This document shows positions 12,391-24,970 of a DNA stretch of 64,000 nucleotides, in pieces. How positions within the stretch are numbered: position 1 is the stretch's first letter; every line of letters starts with the position of its first letter. Under the pieces are notes generated by a model. That model worked only from the letters and a program-made list of their open reading frames with translations, did no database searches and had not been told where the DNA came from. Both the position numbers and the translations under genes were made by a program. Origin of the DNA: Varanus komodoensis (Eukaryota > Chordata > Lepidosauria > Squamata > Varanidae); assembly GCF_004798865.1 (NCBI RefSeq), contig NW_025335268.1, positions 30,350,731 through 30,414,730 of the forward strand, in the 5' to 3' direction.

Positions 12391-13630
12391 ATCTTTTGTG
12401 CTTGTGTATATGGAAGGTAGGAGGGTTGAGAAACATCTATGCTCCACTGATACAGTTTTGCTGACATTCAGTCCTTATTAAGCACCCTCCTTTAAGGTCA
12501 GAAGGGGAGTTTGTGATATCACACATATGTTTACTACCACCAGTTAGCAAGGGCAATATAATATTCCACGAGGGAACTCCCAGAATGCAGATTACCTTTT
12601 TCCCCAAAAGAAATGGTCACTGAGGTGCATCACTCAGTTCAAACACATCCCTACCACTTGGTAGCTCCTCATGCAAATGTACATGAACCTTCAATCTTTT
12701 CCCTAACATGTAAGCTTTTCATTGCATGACATCATTATCAGGACTTGGTGTCTGGGCTCCACTGGGGCTGTGGGTGGCCATATCAAAATGCAGCCAGGAG
12801 AAGCTAGAACCAGAAGCAGCTGCCAAGACCATGGGAAGCTGGGAGATGTAGCAGATACTGCTCTGTTAATCAACATGGGAAGATGATCAGGCTCAAAGCG
12901 TTTATACCAGGCCTGGTTGATTCATATATGCTATATGTCTGCCACCTGCAGGCACCAAAATTGTAGGCCTCAGTTTCCTTGTTTGCCTGAAGGCATCTTC
13001 CAGTCTTGAGTCCATAGAGAAAGGTCCCTGCCTTGGGCAGTGAAGTTCCTGATTGATGTCCCAGAGTCCGTGGCATGGTAAGCTGGCATGGCCATTAAAA
13101 GCAGGCTACACTAGTTGACCATTCAACAACAACAGCAATAGCAATTCTCCAAATGCCAAGTCTTAAGTGTGAAAATAAAATGTTATATAGCCAAAATGTC
13201 ACCAACCATGTAACTCAAAGAAATTCCAAGGTTTGTAGATGTATGCAAAACGTTTTGGAATAAAAACCTAAGCAGTGAAAAAAAGGAAAAACAGCCCAGT
13301 GAATACTGAGCATGCTCTGTGACTACTAAATATTGACCAACCATTGTGGGAGGAAGACCAAAAAAACTCCAACAAAACAAAACAAAACAAAACCCCAACC
13401 AGGGCGAGTCAATGGAATGGACTATGCTGGAAACAGAAGCACTTCACATTCCAAGACATTGTTGCAGGTCCCACTTGTTTAACTTATATTAACTATCCTA
13501 ATAATTTCTAGTTGTGGGAGAACAGACTTCAAGGTATTGACTCCGTTTCCCCCTTAGATCAGTTTTCACTTATTTGGTGTCTCATGTAGAGAAACAGACC
13601 TCCCATAGTCCTTCTGAGACATGAAAGATG
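12391..13630. other. Unique noncoding stretch
   Basis: No gene recognised. A short (AAAAC)n run lies at about 13370-13393. Confidence 0.5.
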
Positions 13631-13687
13631 GGGTGATGGAAACTGTAGTCCAACACATCTGGAAAGTATCAGGTTGGAAAAGGCTGC
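13631..13687. repeat. Half copy of a foldback element
   Basis: AACTGTAGTCCAACACATCT and TATCAGGTTGGAAAAGGC match one arm of the foldback family seen in full near 28.5 and 35.2 kb. The other arm is missing or unrecognisable. Confidence 0.6.
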
Positions 13688-14729
13688 TTTAGATTTTTAG
13701 TGGTACAGCTTGGTCATTCGCTTTAAAGGCACGCTGAATTACCTTACTTCATAGATGGGGGTGGGGGAAGGAACGTTCTCTCCCAATCCCCCACAAATCT
13801 GATGTTTAAGAAAGTGATGTACTTGCTGCAGATTTTCGCTTCAGTCGCCAAGTCAGTCAAATAAGGATTTGGGAGGCTGCACTCAGCCTGGAACCTTCTC
13901 ACACCTCGTGAGTGCTAGAATTGCAACCTTAGAGGATGCCTGTGGATGTGTGACAGCTTATTTAGAAAGGATGCCTGTGCCAATATTGGGAAGCCACTTG
14001 TTCAGCAAGTTTACCCTGCACTGACATACAATAGAATTGAACCAGAACGGTGTTTCAGGCTCGCACAGTAATGAAATGCTAATGGAAGCAAGCTGTTTGT
14101 GTCTTTGGATCCAGACATGGTTGCAGGTGTATCAAAGCAGATAATTCCATTTGGTTGAATCTCTTTGCTTCAAAGACAGCTCCAAAGCCTTTCTTTGGTG
14201 GTAAATATATTTACCACTTGCATTGCTGCTTGATTTTGTCTTGCAAAGGTTATGAAGTTCCTGCATCAGTTTCCCATAGGCCCACCACAGATGGGCTTCA
14301 GAATGTATATATCCCTTTGATGTATCCTGCTTTGGTCACTAGCACGCTCACTGGCCTGCCCTCATGTTGCTGAAGTTCACGGCGTACTTCATGGACCTGT
14401 TGTCTTCAAGGAGCAGTGTGTGTTACTCTGCTACTGGAACCAGCCACAGCAACTGAGATTTCTGTGACTATTGGAAAGTGGGCAACTTTCATGATCTAGC
14501 ATTTTGATCCTTCAACACAAGGAGGAATGGACTGAGAAGGAACTAGCAGGTGGGCTGCCGTCCTGCTTTTTGCTCTTCCAGCTGAGCTTTGCAGCTAGGG
14601 AATATATATAAAGTGGGGGCAAAAACTGAGATGGAAAGAACAGTATGCATTTTTTTCTCCATAAACCTGTCTGCAGTAAGAGACTCTTACAGTGTGAGCA
14701 TTCATCTGTCAAATTATATTTATTATTGC
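13688..14729. other. Unique noncoding stretch
   Basis: No gene or repeat recognised. Confidence 0.5.
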
Positions 14730-14975
14730 TATTACTGATTTTTATATACCACCCCATTCTCATAGCCTCTGGACAGTTTACAGCAATTTTAAACTAACAA
14801 CAGTTCAAATTTAGATTAAGAATGCCATATTAAATAAATCAAATTGGGAAAGGCCCATTAGAAGGGATACATCTGTAACCATGAAGGTAACAACCTGGGA
14901 TATCTGATGCATCTGTTCTGGCAGGCCATTCCACAGTTTAGGGGAAGCCACTGAAAAGATCTCTGGGTTGACATT
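14730..14975 (-). mobile_element. L2-type LINE 3' end, antisense, old
   Basis: The + strand reads TTTTTATATACCACCCCATT, then CTCTGGACAGTTTACAGC, and further on GGCCATTCCACAGTTTAGGG with GAAGCCACTGAAAAG. The last part is the antisense of the conserved 'FSVVAPxLWN' coding block followed by a typical L2 3' untranslated region. Divergence is high and no open frame remains. Confidence 0.6.
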
Positions 14976-15034
14976 TATGGAGCAAACTTCAGAAGGTTAT
15001 CCCCAGATGACTATAGCAGGTAGGACTGAATATG

Positions 15035-15177
15035 TGAGTATGTTAAGCCTTACTGAATTCCACAGGACCTACTCCAAAGTAAGTGAGAATAGGATTACAG
15101 TCTGGAAATAAATCCCACAGAACTCAACAAGGCTTACTTCTGAGTAGATAGGCAGAAGATTGCATTGTAAACAGCCT
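15035..15177. repeat. Diverged copy of the GGGTGCAAT miniature element
   Basis: The words AATAGGATTACAGTCTGG, AAGGCTTACTTCTGAGTAGA and AGATTGCATTGTAAAC match the arms of the inverted-repeat element seen whole at 48209-48413. The copy is diverged and appears rearranged. Confidence 0.45.
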
Positions 15178-17075
15178 TTTCAGAGATCGGACTTAAATCA
15201 TGTCTATAAAGCACATGCAAAATGGTTTTAGGAGAATGCCTATTTGATTTCTCTTCACCTTCTACCCCTCAGTAACAACTGAATTAACTGGAAATAGTAA
15301 GACAGAGGCTCAAATGCACATTGTAGTGTTGCGTGTTAAATACGGACTGTTATGTCTGCAACTGTTGCATAGACAGGAATGGGAAAACTCTTTCAGCTCA
15401 AAGTCTGAATTAAATGCTGGAGAAGCTCCCACATTCCAGTGGTGGGTGTGAAGCCAAAGGGGTGGGGGCAAAGGGAAAAGAAGTGAGGTAAAAAATAAGA
15501 ATAGCAGCCGATTACTTTCAGATATAAAAATTCTTACCCTAGACCTATGACACAGAAATAAATCCCAATTGAAAAGAGTGTGAAGACTGAATTTTGTAAG
15601 GTGGGTCTTAAAAATGGAAACACTCTTACAACCTGGATGTATGCACGGCTAGGCATAGCAGACTCCTTGAAATTAATGGAGTTAGGTAGGATAACTCTAT
15701 ACAGGACCTGAACTTCTCAGGAGCTGATCTGTCCTTGGGGTCTGAGGCAGCCTTTAGGGCAAACAGAGAAGACACCTACCTGTTCACACACACACTGGGT
15801 ATGTTTCAACCCAATTGTTATCAGTCTTCAGGAACATCTGTGCACCTCCAGCCAAATCATTGGTTCGAACACTAGATGCCTATTAGTTTTGTACAAACAA
15901 TTAAGGGGGTATTTAAGCAGAAAAAAAGACCCCATGCTGGTAGGGAAATGCTGGAAATGGTCCCACAATGGGTCAATTCCCTAGGTATTTATCCAAAGTG
16001 CATCTCTTGGTAGTAAGAAAGAAGTAAGTGACCTGCATGAGTGTTGCTACTGTTATTACAAGGTACACCAAAGGTTAGACCCACAACAAATGTTCATACA
16101 ATACACTATTGGTTACTCATAATTTTTCCCTGAATAGGTCTGCAAGCAGCCTTGACTCCTGCTGTGAATCTTGCCACTCCTTCTTTCCCCTACCCTTGCA
16201 ATGAAATCTAGATTAGCCCTCCTGCCAAAATTTGCTATCTAGGTTAAGGGTTGGATTGGATGTCCACTTACACATCACCAAAAAGGGGGACAAAATAAGA
16301 CATTGATTTGAATAGCAATTGCATAGGCACATTTGCACGCATAGATGCACTTTTAGAAATACATAGTATAATTAAAATAAAATACATTTCAACATATAGT
16401 GGGGATGATTGCAGCCCATGAATCTGTGTGCCTTCTCGACTTGCTGTCCAAGTGCTGTTATGGAACAACTTCCAAGCTCCTTCTCAATGTTTTTATGGCT
16501 GTTTATCTCTAAAATAGACTCAGGGAGGGAAGGATTGTCCCCTATAAAGTGGGACACCTGGCTGCCCTAGGGTTGGACCATGGAAATATAAGATCTTGTT
16601 TTACCCTTGACTGGTTTACTCCATTCCCCATGGCTCAAAATGTAAAGCACATTCCCAATCTATTTCAACATAGTTCATTGCGAAAATGTACAGTTTAGGT
16701 TTGCCAGCATCACATTGTTTCACTATAATTGCACATTTTTCTTGAGGGATTTTTTAAAAGCTCAAATTAGGAAGATGACAATCAAATGGCTCCTGCCCAC
16801 ATACCATAAGAGACATCCCAGTTCCCACATGTTTGTTTATTTGCAGTGCTAGCTCCAAAAATTTGGGGTCTCTTGGGTGAAGTACCCAACTGGGCACCTA
16901 TCCTGGAAGAAGCAGCACATGCAAACTGAGAATTCTGTTAGGCTGCATGTGCTTTTCTTGGATACCTTGTGCAAAGGGAACATGATATGAGCACAGTTAT
17001 GGCAGTAGGCCTGACACTGCTCTGGCGGCCTTAGAAAATGCCCCACCTTGCCGACCTCTGAAGCCAGCCCTGCCT
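15178..17075. other. Unique noncoding stretch
   Basis: No gene or repeat recognised. Confidence 0.5.
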
Positions 17076-17076
17076 C

Positions 17077-17270
17077 TTTATTACATTTCTATCTCTCCAC
17101 TTCTTTTCAATGAAAAGGCAATACAGAGGGATCTATAGGCCTGCCTGCTATCCTTACAACCACCCTGTGGGGCAGGTTAAGCCAAGAGATAGTGACTGGG
17201 GCAAGGGCACACAGCAATGCCTCTGCTGAGTGGGGATTTCAGCCTCTCCGGTCCTAAACTGACACTGTAA
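17077..17270 (-). mobile_element. MIR-like tRNA-derived SINE, antisense
   Basis: The + strand shows the SINE in reverse: a tail-proximal TTTATTACATTTCTATCTCT, then ACAACCACCCTGTGGGGCAG, AAGGGCACACAGCAATG, and GAGTGGGGATTTCAGCCTCT where the box B region (antisense of GGTTCGAATCC) should be. Box B is degraded. Order and spacing agree with the copy at 58181. Confidence 0.7.
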
Positions 17271-18259
17271 TGTTCTGCAGAAAAAAGAGTTGTTTGCAGT
17301 ATTTGGGGGTCACAGCAGAATGAACATGAAATAGCAAATGTGCTACATCCCATGCATGCCAAAACTGCATCAAAATGAAATTAGGTACCAGCAGTGTAAC
17401 TACTCCCTGTGGCCAGTTTGCAAGATGACTCAAGAAATGCATTTTGTTTCCAAGCAAGAATGAATCCCATGGGTCTCTTTGCAGTAGCCTGATCAATCAA
17501 TAATAACTGCTGAACTCCCAGACAAAAAATAGGTTAATACATTTCACACGTTGGCAGGGGTAGTTATATTCTGAAAAGCAAAATAGATTGTAACTACATT
17601 ACTGGAAGGCCCTTTGCTTAGGCTTCATTCTGAATGCAGTCTGCTAAAAGGAAGGTAGGTAGTTATGCTCTCTCTGAACGGTATGAGAGTGTTTCATCTC
17701 CAGGGAATAATATGCTGTCTAAATATCCATTGCTATTCGCTTTTTGGCTATGCATAAGGAGAAAGATTGTTTGGAAAATCAGATCCATAATAAACGCCCT
17801 CCTTTCCCACAGTTTGCTTAGCTATCTGGGGGCAAAGAAGAGTACAACCAAATCTGTTTGGCTACGGTAAACTCTCAACTTTGCAAGCATGTCAGGAGTT
17901 CTGAATATTTTAATGTCAGGAACAACATGAACATGTTTTTGCCTGACAACAAATAGGAGGTTAGCGAGGCTGCCAAATTTCTACATTTGCATTTTGCACT
18001 CAAGTAATATTGCTATTCCATGCGCTGTTCTGGAAAATCCATCTCAGGCTGTTTCTGAATGGTTTGGCACAGATATTTATGATCACCCCCATCTCCACCT
18101 GCTGTGATCATGTATATGCTTGTTTAGAGCATGTGTATTTCCTCAAGGACCAACACATCCCAACCCTTACCCAATGGTATTTGACAACCATCTGTTAATA
18201 CTGAATTCTGCTTCAGGGAAGCCAGAGTGGAAAGATTGACTTCCGATAACAAATGCAGC
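17271..18259. other. Unique noncoding stretch
   Basis: No gene or repeat recognised. Confidence 0.5.
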
Positions 18260-18440
18260 AGAAGAGCATGAGAAGAGCCCTGCTGGATCATGGGTTCATC
18301 TTGTCCAGAAAGCTGTTCACAGTGGCTGGCCAGGATCCCATGAGCAGGATCCCACAGGCAAGTGCACTCTCCTGCCCTGTTTCCCCAGCAACAGCTATAC
18401 ATAGGCATGCTGCCTCTGATACTGCAAAACCAGAACAAAT
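18260..18440 (-). mobile_element. CR1/L3-type LINE fragment, antisense
   Basis: The + strand contains GAAGAGCCCTGCTGGATCAT, ACAGTGGCTGGCCAGGATCC, GCACTCTCCTGCCCTGTT and CATGCTGCCTCTGATACTG. This ordered set of blocks is the antisense of a widespread reptile CR1 3' untranslated region. No coding part is present. Divergence from the remembered pattern is moderate. Confidence 0.75.
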
Positions 18441-18778
18441 CTAGATGACAGTTCCCTGTGCTCACTTCGGTGAAGATCTGCTAAAGAGGAAGCAAGCATT
18501 CTACAAATGGGCATAGGAGTCTCTTTTGAACTCACCTGGAATTAACAGCTTTCTGAAAGGTGTATACACACATGCACATCCAATATCAGACACTGTTCTG
18601 GCACCCCTTTGGAACAACCTCCCTGACTGCAAATACAAATGGCCTAGTGATGTGATTTCAGGAGTTACTGGGAACAGAACTGGGAATTCTGCATTGCAGC
18701 CTTGTGTGGTGAGCAATCAAAACAGCAGAGGTGCCCTTTTCAGGTGATCAGAGTATTATGGGCCTGATGGTCACTTCA

Positions 18779-18960
18779 GCCTGTAGCGTGGTTCAAAGTT
18801 CAAAGCTATGACTTCCTTCATGGATTCAACCCATCCCCTATTTGGACTTCCCTTTCTTCTGCCTTCGACTTTCCCTAATATGATTGTCTTCTCTAGAGAG
18901 TCCTGCCTTCTCATGATGTATCCCAAGTATGACAGCTTTCTCATTTTTGCTCCACTTTGG
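18779..18960 (-). mobile_element. RTE-clade LINE (BovB-like), C-terminal fragment, antisense
   Basis: The minus strand encodes MRKLSYLGYIMRRQDSLEKT followed by IILGKVEGRRKGSPNRGWVE. This is the C-terminal motif of the RTE/BovB ORF (compare LKYFGHLMRRKDSLEKS in the copy at 50958). It is more diverged than that copy and may belong to another RTE subfamily. The surrounding 109-codon frame runs past the homology and is not a gene. Confidence 0.7.
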
Positions 18961-20741
18961 ATTGTTTCATCATAGGGTTTAAAAGGTAAGAAAATGCAGA
19001 AGTGGATAACCACATCCTTCTTTTGTGTAGTGCTAACCTGCATTAGCTGGAACCTCACTACCCTTGTCTGTGAAAGTTCCTCTGCCAGTGTTGCCTTCAA
19101 CTACCACTACTGCCTAGGAGCTGCCTTTCAGAGGTTTCTCTGTCCCTGTCACCATTAATGAAATCTATTTGCTTTTTGCTGGTTTGACTATTATTCCTGA
19201 AGAGGGTGGGTGCATCGTAGACTGGTGTCTCAACCTTGACCATTCTGCCTTGGGTGACCTGCAAGGAGACCAACCCAGTGAGAACTATTCTGATCTCCTG
19301 AGAGCATTGCTCTCAGCTTCTTTGACACTCATGCACCCTTTCACTGTGAGAAGGTGTGCATCCAAGAGGGAGGATTGACTGATACTAGGATGTTATAAGA
19401 AACTCTGATCAATCAGAAAAAGCCTTTAGAAAGGCCATCCAGAAAATGACAGAACAGGTTCAGACATAATGACATGATTTGGACAACAGAAAAGCCCATC
19501 ATGGGTTTCTTTCTTATGAGTGCACTGTAGCATGTGCCTATCACTACTGAGAATCTAAATTAAGAGTTTTCTTATATTGGTAATATATTTATTATGAATA
19601 TGCTTGTTTGAGGGATAAACCATCTCATAACCCAGGGTGTGGTAGGGTTATAAGAGGCTTTCTTAGCCCTCAATGAACACCTGCCAGCCAGGTTTTATTG
19701 ACATGACAACCTCCAGTGAGAGATTGCATATGCATAATAGCAAGTAGCCCTGAAGCTCCTCCAGGGTAAATTAACCCAAAATAGTCTGTTGTGTTGTGCA
19801 AACTGGGCCAAAGTATTATGGCTGGAGTATGTGAGCTGTCCCCAAGCTGGTGTTCCCATTTCAGACTGGGGAAGGGCGGCCAATGCAGTCTGTCCCCTGA
19901 GGATCTGTCAGCATCCGCGGCTATGTGGTAAGGCCAAGGTCGGAGTCCACACAGAGGCTGAGCCTGGTGCAGCCACTCATCACTGCTGAAGCCAACAGCA
20001 GCCTGACTCTTTCTGGAACACAGAAACAGGAAAATACAGACATAAAATACTGGAGGCTCTTGCCAAATTCAAAACACTTCAGAGGCCTAGGGAGGAACCA
20101 GGACACAATGTACGACAAAACAAAAGAAACTTGGCTTGTTACTTTCTATTGTTTGCTTCTTGCCATGAACAGAGCTAAGCTGTGTAGAGGCTCATTTAAG
20201 TAAGCACTATTTTTCTGAAAGAACCTCCCTCCCACACACACACACATCTATCAGCTGCCCATTATCCCTAAACTGCCACATCAACTAATCTGTGCAGCAT
20301 GTGATTTCTTGATAATTACCTGAACTTTGCATTTCCTGAGCATGTAGCATTTACACTGAAAGCGCTTCTTTGTTCATTTTGTACCAAAAAAGAGTTCCTT
20401 ATCACTAGTTGCTTTTTCAAAAGGATGTAGGAAGCAGCAGTAAAATTAAACTCATATCCTTGAAATTAGAACGTTTGTTTCTGGCTTATTTCTCATAACA
20501 CTGCCAAAGACTTTGTGCAAGAAATAGAGCAGTATTAGAGTTTCAATTAGCTGCTGAAGCTCTGTTCGGCCAAAGGTTAAAGCAAGTATATGTCTCCTGT
20601 ATTCCTTGGAGTCCATGAATGATGCAGGCCTCTGTCTTACTTATATTAATTATAATTAGCTTAGTAACACAATGTCTTTAAAGACAGGGTGTTTTACAGA
20701 GTAACAAAAAGGCAGGCATCTGCCTGAAGATCTTATAGCCT
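18961..20741. other. Unique noncoding stretch, part possibly conserved
   Basis: No gene recognised. 20250-20690 is repeat-free and carries homeodomain-type words such as TATTAATTATAATTAGC, a pattern often seen in vertebrate noncoding regulatory elements. That reading is inference only. Confidence 0.4.
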
Positions 20742-20800
20742 GACCTTTCCCAAACTGGCACTCTCCAGATGTGCTTGACTACAGTACCCATCATCCCAAC
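20742..20800. repeat. Half copy of a foldback element
   Basis: TTTCCCAAACTGGCACTCTC, CAGATGTGCTTGACTACAG and CCCATCATCCCAACCTGGC match one arm of the foldback family seen whole at 35184. Confidence 0.6.
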
Positions 20801-21333
20801 CTGGCAACATGGCTTTCCCTCCCCCCAGCTGAGGGAGATGCTAATGCAGAGAGCCACAAAGAAGCTTCAGCAGTAAAGACAAGACATGGCAATGAAGTGA
20901 AGAGGTACTGAGGGTGCGGCCTAAGGGTGGGAAGGCCGTTCAGGTGTCCTGGGGCCAACTGTGCATTAATTGACCCATGCACTCCAAGGAAGCCTGCCAC
21001 ACCCAAGCCATGCATGAGCCACATCCTGTTTCTATTTGAATGCCTCATTTGAGGGTCGTTTCCATGACAACCAGATCTAAGAACTTGTTTTTTCTCTCCT
21101 CCCCTCCCAACCCATGGCTTTTTCTTGGATTAATTCAACATTGTTTGTGAATTGAACCCAACTGCCCTGGTTCAACCCAGGTGACACCCCTTGAACATGG
21201 CATTCCAGGGTTGTTTCTGGAATTTCAGGGTTGTTTCTGGATATAGGAAGGTGCTCACATATTGTGTACATTCCCACAATTTGTGAGCCAATCAACCTTC
21301 AAAAGTCCACAGAAAGCCACTGCTATTGCCACT
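20801..21333. other. Unique stretch with a small local duplication
   Basis: At 21204-21240 the 15-mer CAGGGTTGTTTCTGG occurs twice, 20 bases apart. No gene recognised. Confidence 0.5.
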
Positions 21334-21562
21334 GTGGTGTGGTGATTAAGAGGGTTTGACTGGATTCAAGAGGTCCAGATTCTAGTCCATTCAGCCATGA
21401 AGCCCACAGGGTGATTTTGGGCACAGACTCTCAACTTAAGCTACCTCACAGGTATGTTGTTGTGAGGACAGAATGGAGAGAGGGAGACCTTTTTAAGCAA
21501 CCTTGGTCTCTGTGCTAGAAGAAGAAAGGTGGGGTATAAATGCAATGTAATAATAACAATAC
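21334..21562 (+). mobile_element. MIR-like tRNA-derived SINE, near full length
   Basis: The head GTGGTGTGGTGATTAAGAGG aligns with GTGGTGGTGTATTGGCTAAG of the copy at 58181. The box B position reads AGATTCTAGTCC, which is decayed from GGTTCGAGTCC. The body follows with TACCTCACAGGTATGTTGTT and GTGAGGACAGAATGG. The end is GGTGGGGTATAAATGCAATG and a short AATAATAAC tail. It is older than the 58181 copy. Confidence 0.75.
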
Positions 21563-24500
21563 ATCTGAACAGTGCCAGAGAGAGCTAAATGGAACATGGA
21601 AGAGTTGGGGATGTTAAACTATGCAGCCTAAACTATTCTCAACTAGTATATTTGTAAATCAACGCAAATAACATAAAATGTATTTTGCTTGTAGTCACCT
21701 ACCTGTGGCAGAACTATTCCTTAAAGGTACTTTCACAATTGGATTTGGGTTTATGAGTAGAAAATCTGATCTAATTTGTCTGTGAAAATCACAACTGAAT
21801 GTCAAGAAAACCCCCACCTGGTGTTGTACTCTGCATTGTTAAAGTTTGTATCACAAGAGAAGCTCTGTCAAAAGTTGGAATGGCTTTTGCATCTCTGCAG
21901 AAAAGGTTATGGGCAGAGAGTATTTGCTGCAACCTTCTATCTGCTTCTCTCCTCCTATCCCTCCCTTCCCAGCACATGTAGACTATGGGTGCAGCTAAGT
22001 TTCATTTTTACTCTATAACTTGCACATGGGTTCTAGTCCTCATCTTTAAAAAATCCTAATGTCCATGCTAGGATCCTGATTTGGATTAGGGTCCCTGATC
22101 CAGCTCTAAAATAAAACTGAAAAAAGGTTGCAGCTGCTAGATACAGATTTATAGCAATGTCTATTCTGGGACAAATACATATACTAATACATACCCCAGT
22201 CCCCTGCTCTTTATGGAAGACAGGAAGTAAATTGAATTGTCTTGAATCATAAAGCCATATCTGAAAATGCCCAGATCACTTTTGCTTCGTGTGGTTTCTT
22301 TCCCATTTACTATAGCTGTATCTCATGGAACCTATTTACTTCATGATATAATATTAGGATCCTGTGAAGGACATTAAAATTGTGTCTAAAGTAGGCAGCC
22401 TACATATTTCCTGTCTAGGGATGTTCCAGAAATATAGTTAATATACAGAGTTTTGAAGAAAGGTTATATTTTGATCAAGGAAGTGATAATTGTGTTTTTG
22501 AATGGAGGAGAATAAGCTAGGAAACAGGTCCCCAATTTTACAGCTTCTGAAATGAAAACACCTCTGGTTAGTGGTTTCCCACTAACATAATTTTGTTCCA
22601 TTTCTATTTTGTTCTTTCAGGTGCAAATTTGGTAAATTTGCATAAAACTTCAGATTTTTCAAGCCTGAGTATTTAACTCAGCTGTGGGTCTAGCATGAAG
22701 ATACAACCTCAGATAGGAAGACAGAAACACTGGTAAAGCTAACCGTATCATTTTGTTTATTTGTTCTAGTTTTCAAGCTTATCTTCAGCTGAAGTCCAGA
22801 TTGGCATTCATTCAAGGCAGTGTGCAGTTTGGAGCTTATCTAGCAAGTCGTATCAGTCAGACAGATTCCTCCCAGCAGCCCACACCGTGATGCCTGCCGG
22901 AGAGTTCACTGAGGTGGTCCTCTTCTCCCAGCCCAGCCTTTGCAGATAGCATTCTAGCTGCCCACTGGCTGCTTGCTAGCTCCTCCTCCCAGTCCCACCT
23001 ACAGGGGAACATGCAGTTGCAGCCTCTTAGCTGGAGGAAAAGAGCCCATCCCCAGCTCAGCTGACCGTGTAGGACGGGCTGGTCTGACTAGAGTCCAGAA
23101 AGAGATGCAAGAGGCTGGGTTATCTTTGGCTGACCCACATTCCTTTCTCAACTTGCGCAAGGGCCACATTGCAGGTTACGTGAAATGAATATTTGCAGTC
23201 CATGCAAAGTCTACATCAGGACCACACTGCTGTAGAGGGTTGGTTAACTTTTTCCTACTGTGCCATGGCCTTGATGGAAATACAACCCCAGTTGATATTT
23301 GCCCCTGTAGAGGGAAACTGCTACTGGTGCCAAGACCCACTTCCTTCCTGGGGTGAATATTTGCTGGCAGGGGGACGGATGTTGTTGAAGCTATGGCAAA
23401 GGGTAAACATTTTCACCTGAATTTTGGTTGCAGTGCAGATCAGAGTCCTCCCCAGCTGCTATCTCAACAAACATGCACATGTGGATATCGATGTAAACTT
23501 AGGAGAGGATAAGGTATTATTGCATCTCAATTTTATGTGAATTTACCAAATGTGCATCTGACAGAGAAAAGACCAAATGGAACAAAACTGTGTACTGAAA
23601 TTCAATGCCTCACTTTTCATCTATAAAAAGGCACACTAAAATCACACACTGGGGAAAAGGTGCACAAAACCCATAAATTATGGAAATACATGCACAAAAT
23701 TATGCATAACCATATACATGAGGCACAGAAACACATACAGGGAAAACAGCTTGCAAAAGTCTGTGCATTTGCAAGGCAGGTACATAAAAATGCAAGAATA
23801 TGCATTTGAGGTTTGTTTGGACTTCTTAATATTCTCAAAGTAATGTGGAATCCGGCTGGCTTAAGGCTGGCTGGAACATGGTGGGAGTCGTAGGCAGGGG
23901 TTGTGCTGCATACTGGAAAGCTAAGGCCCACAGGACAAAAATGATGCACAAATTTGCAGATGTCCTTTTCATAAAGGGTTGTCCCTATTTACCTGCACCC
24001 TTGAACATTAGTGTTCCTTTTCAGCTTCCATGTGAGCAACTAACTTCAACAGATTTCAGCCAGGACATTTTTCACACGAGTTTTCATTCTCATTCTTGTC
24101 TTTCTAATAAACCAGTTATACTCCATTGACAGAGCATTTAATCTCTGTAATAAGCTATGTAAGACACCGCTGCCCCCTTTTCAAGCTGCTGTACTGTGGG
24201 ATGGGGCTGGAGGGGGAATTAGTTGAAACTAAAGAATTCTATGCATAGATAAGAGTCAATCCATGGGAATCTTTAACTAGAACTTTAACATTCCAGTTCC
24301 TATTTTGGAAGCAATAATTTGCAGGGTAGAGAAAACATTTTGTGCTCATAGGAACAAAAATTAGATAGAAACACTGACTTGTTGTTGGATAGATTTCCTT
24401 TCCTCTTTTCAGCGGTATGGAGAAACTCATTAGAATTTTTCCCATGACACTTCACAAAAGATGGCTGGAGAAAACAAAGTGAGACGCTGGGGCATAGGAC

Positions 24501-24905
24501 ATGCCTTTGTCCTTGAGAATCTCAGCCTTTTGGAATCTCACGGACCAATGCATGCATAATTTGAGGCAACTGATTATATTTATTATGTTCTTTTCCCTAA
24601 CTATAAAGGTTGCAGGTTAGAGTTACAATGTTGGGTTAATTGAAGGTTGCTAAAAGCTCCATTATTGGCTTTAATATTTTCATAATGTCCAGTCATAATT
24701 TCCTCTGACCAAGCCTAGCCTTTTCTTTGTGAGATAGTGTCTGATTTTCATATGGGGTGCTTTCAGGCCTGTAACACACTCCATGGAAAAGTTAAGGTGG
24801 TGCAGTCACATAATCGGATTGTACCATATCAGGTTTTGCACAATTTGTGTATGTGGTATGCATTTCCCAGTAGACATTCAGTACCAAGGACCAATGGAAC
24901 TTCAC
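21563..24905. other. Unique noncoding stretch
   Basis: About 3.3 kb with no recognisable gene or repeat. 22.85-23.1 kb is locally GC-rich, and the short frames there show no known motif. Confidence 0.5.
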
Positions 24906-24970
24906 CAGTCTGAATTCATCTGGAGTACTGTGCCTAGCTCTGGGTGCTTTACTTTAACAAATCAACAAAT
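24906..24970 (+). mobile_element. CR1 LINE, upstream part, split by an L2 insertion
   Basis: The frame reading EFIWSTVPSSGCFTL corresponds to the CR1 ORF2 C-terminal motif 'LEYCVQFWAPHYKKDI', which is rich in aromatic residues. The DNA word ATCAACAAAT at 24961-24970 is where CR1 stops. The element resumes after the L2 copy at 27269, and the two flanks read continuously as CR1. Coding is degraded, consistent with an older element. Confidence 0.65.
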
